Origin: a virus
IMG/VR virus record: IMGVR_UViG_3300025010_000084
Location: 1-51,056 of that record
Length of the DNA stretch: 51,056 nucleotides
Strand: one strand, 5' to 3'
This document shows positions 49,491 through 51,056 of the stretch, piece by piece; the first letter of the stretch is position 1, and every line of letters begins with the position of its first letter. A program made the position numbers and the translations under genes. A model generated the notes under the pieces. It saw nothing but the letters and a program-made list of their open reading frames with translations. It searched no databases and was not told the DNA's origin.

Positions 49491-50453
49491 ATGGAAACAA
49501 AAAGAGGCAATACAGGTAAAGGAAAAGCCGGCGTAAAATCTACGCTGGCTCCTGAGCCTGATGTACTAAATGAAGTACTTGAAATGGAAAGACCTTATTC
49601 AATAAAGGTCAGGAATCTGCGAGAGAAGAGATATGTCGTAAGACCTATTCGCCGTAAAGGACAATGGGTGACAAGCGACCATGATTCTTCTTTCATGAAT
49701 GATGGAGCAAAGATAGGTATTGTAGTACCAGTGTTAAAAGGGAACATACTTGCCAATCCTATGCCGGAGTTTACTAAAGAGGATGTTGTTCTTCTTGCTG
49801 AAGAACTTGGTCTTGAAGATATAAAGAAACTCAATCTTTATACTCCAAAATGTTTCTGGAGAGGAAAGACAGTTACTCTTGATCGTAATGGACTGCATCT
49901 TCATCTTGACAGGATTGAAGATCTTATCAATTTTCTTGTTCTCCGTTCCGATACAGATCGCATTGCTCCAAACTGGAGTTCGAGATTTGATCGTGGGACG
50001 TACAAGTTCGCGCTTGTGGAAGAAGGAGAAGAGCTTTTGGACGATGTCAGCAACCTGGAAGAGAAGAAGAATGCATATATTCTCTTTGGCAAGATGGATT
50101 CGAGCCTTGATAAGATGAAGGACTTCCTGTATGTTTACTATCTTACTAAAAAAGATGCCAAGCAGCCACCGCGTAATGCTACACTTGACCAGTTAAGAAA
50201 AGCTATAGGACAAATTATTGAAGATGATCTTAAGACCTATCTTTCGATTCTCAATGATGACTTCTATACTTTAAAACTGTTGATCCAAAAGTCAATAGCT
50301 AATGGCTCCCTGCAGCGTAACAGGCATCTGTATTCTCTTCCCGGGTCTGATCATCCGATAGGAACAATTGAAGATCTTATCGACTTTCTTGATGATCCCA
50401 AGAACCAGGATGTACGTATGAAGTTAAAACATCAAATTGAAAACGTTGAATAA
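49491..50453 (+). CDS. Structural-region hypothetical protein (320 aa)
   Basis: An AGGAG ribosome-binding sequence (TTAGGAGACTAAAAGCATG) precedes the ATG. The N-terminal 30 residues are Gly/Lys-rich; then mixed alpha/beta (residues about 40-150) and a helical acidic C-terminal half. No recognised domain. Position after MCP suggests an auxiliary capsid or head-completion protein. Its TAA overlaps the next ATG (TAATG). Confidence 0.6.
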   Translation: METKRGNTGKGKAGVKSTLAPEPDVLNEVLEMERPYSIKVRNLREKRYVVRPIRRKGQWVTSDHDSSFMNDGAKIGIVVPVLKGNILANPMPEFTKEDVVLLAEELGLEDIKKLNLYTPKCFWRGKTVTLDRNGLHLHLDRIEDLINFLVLRSDTDRIAPNWSSRFDRGTYKFALVEEGEELLDDVSNLEEKKNAYILFGKMDSSLDKMKDFLYVYYLTKKDAKQPPRNATLDQLRKAIGQIIEDDLKTYLSILNDDFYTLKLLIQKSIANGSLQRNRHLYSLPGSDHPIGTIEDLIDFLDDPKNQDVRMKLKHQIENVE

Positions 50454-51056
50454 TGACTGTCGATCAGATGATAGAATCCTTCCTGTTGTATTATGACAGG
50501 ATAACCAGTTTCTCGGCTCCGGGATACCAGACCGCAGAGATATTGGTATTCCTTAATAATGCTCAGGATGATTTTATCAAAGATCGTATGTTCGGACAAA
50601 ATTTTCAGCCACCTGCCTTTGAAGATAACCAGAGGCGGGTTGCTGATCTCCGAACCATTGTAACAAACCTTGCTCTTACATATGTCTCTAATGACAGTCA
50701 TGGAGCAAGACAATATACATTACCTGCAAACTTTATGTTCGCGATAAAGGCATTTGCTACATGTACCAGGTCAACATATCCTCTTGTTTTAGCATCAGAG
50801 GGATTTGAATGTAACTTTATAAAGAGTGAAGATGTATCAAAGTTCATTAACACGACAACAAACAAAACTCATTTCATTAAACCATATCTGTCTATTTCCG
50901 GTACATATGCAAAACTGATAATAGACAGATTTACCACAAACACGGCATTACTTTTAAATTATATAAAGACACCCATGGCGCTTGCTTCATCAGGATCATG
51001 TGATCTTCCCGCGCATACACATCAGGAGATCATTGATATGGCAGTAAGACAGGCAC
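50453..51056 (+). CDS. Head-tail connector / ring-type protein, 3' end outside window (201 aa visible)
   Basis: The ATG at 50453 overlaps the previous TAA, and the frame is open to the window edge. MTVDQMIESFLLYYDRITSFSAPGYQTAEILVFLNNAQDDFI is the typical start of head-completion (stabilisation/ring) proteins in crAss-like phages, with a helical N-terminus then beta-rich body (YLSISGTYAKLIIDRF). Consistent with the next step after MCP in the virion module. Confidence 0.7.
   Translation, partial: MTVDQMIESFLLYYDRITSFSAPGYQTAEILVFLNNAQDDFIKDRMFGQNFQPPAFEDNQRRVADLRTIVTNLALTYVSNDSHGARQYTLPANFMFAIKAFATCTRSTYPLVLASEGFECNFIKSEDVSKFINTTTNKTHFIKPYLSISGTYAKLIIDRFTTNTALLLNYIKTPMALASSGSCDLPAHTHQEIIDMAVRQA

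Overview
This window is a large piece of a double-stranded DNA tailed-phage genome, not a bacterial chromosome. A TerL, portal, putative scaffold, major capsid and head-tail connector series lies at the right end. A 1,600-residue virion-type multidomain protein lies at the left end. A dense run of small overlapping replication and early genes fills the left half. The DNA is AT-rich, and several promoters match the Bacteroidota pattern (TTG, about 20 nt, TAnnTTTG), so the host is probably a Bacteroidota bacterium. The order wHTH - IHF/HU-like - small conserved protein - TerL - portal - MCP - ring-type protein, the two opposing gene blocks and the giant protein with a metallopeptidase motif resemble crAss-like phages (Crassvirales). 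That placement is inference, since no database search was possible.

Layout. (1) 3-4865, plus strand: the end of a giant protein that enters from outside the window. (2) 4862-28217, minus strand: about 55 mostly small genes, many joined by ATGA overlaps. Moving leftwards from the control region come small zinc-ribbon and exported proteins with a tRNA-Gln, a SEC-C peptide, a DnaA domain-IV protein, a nucleotidyltransferase, RadC, a DnaB helicase, an HNH-AP2 homing endonuclease, a Rad50/RecF-like ATPase, an OB-fold-like protein, a Cas4/RecB-like FeS nuclease, an HNH protein, a winged-helix protein, RusA and a lysozyme-like enzyme. (3) 26.3-29.0 kb: an intergenic control region with divergent promoters, terminators and about a dozen copies of a 15-bp imperfect palindrome (TTTAC-N5-GTAAA). 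It is a strong candidate for the replication origin, the operator region, or both. (4) 28361-39650, plus strand: accessory genes, ending in a tightly coupled cassette with two glycosyltransferase-like proteins, a B12-type radical SAM enzyme, a second radical SAM enzyme, a SAM methyltransferase and a nucleotide-sugar dehydrogenase interrupted by a complete intein. (5) 39675-51056, plus strand: an SSB-like protein, a GroES-like co-chaperonin, then the packaging and head genes, running off the right edge.

How it fits together. The minus block supplies replication and recombination enzymes and small early proteins. The plus block supplies packaging and head proteins. The sugar/radical-SAM cassette sits upstream of the head genes and most likely makes or remodels a glycan, on the cell surface, the virion or less likely DNA. 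The most unusual items are the intein whose removal rebuilds the catalytic Cys of the dehydrogenase, the palindrome array, and five small genes each broken by a single in-frame stop (TGA, TAA, TAA, TAG) or a one-base frameshift while the rest of the frame is intact.
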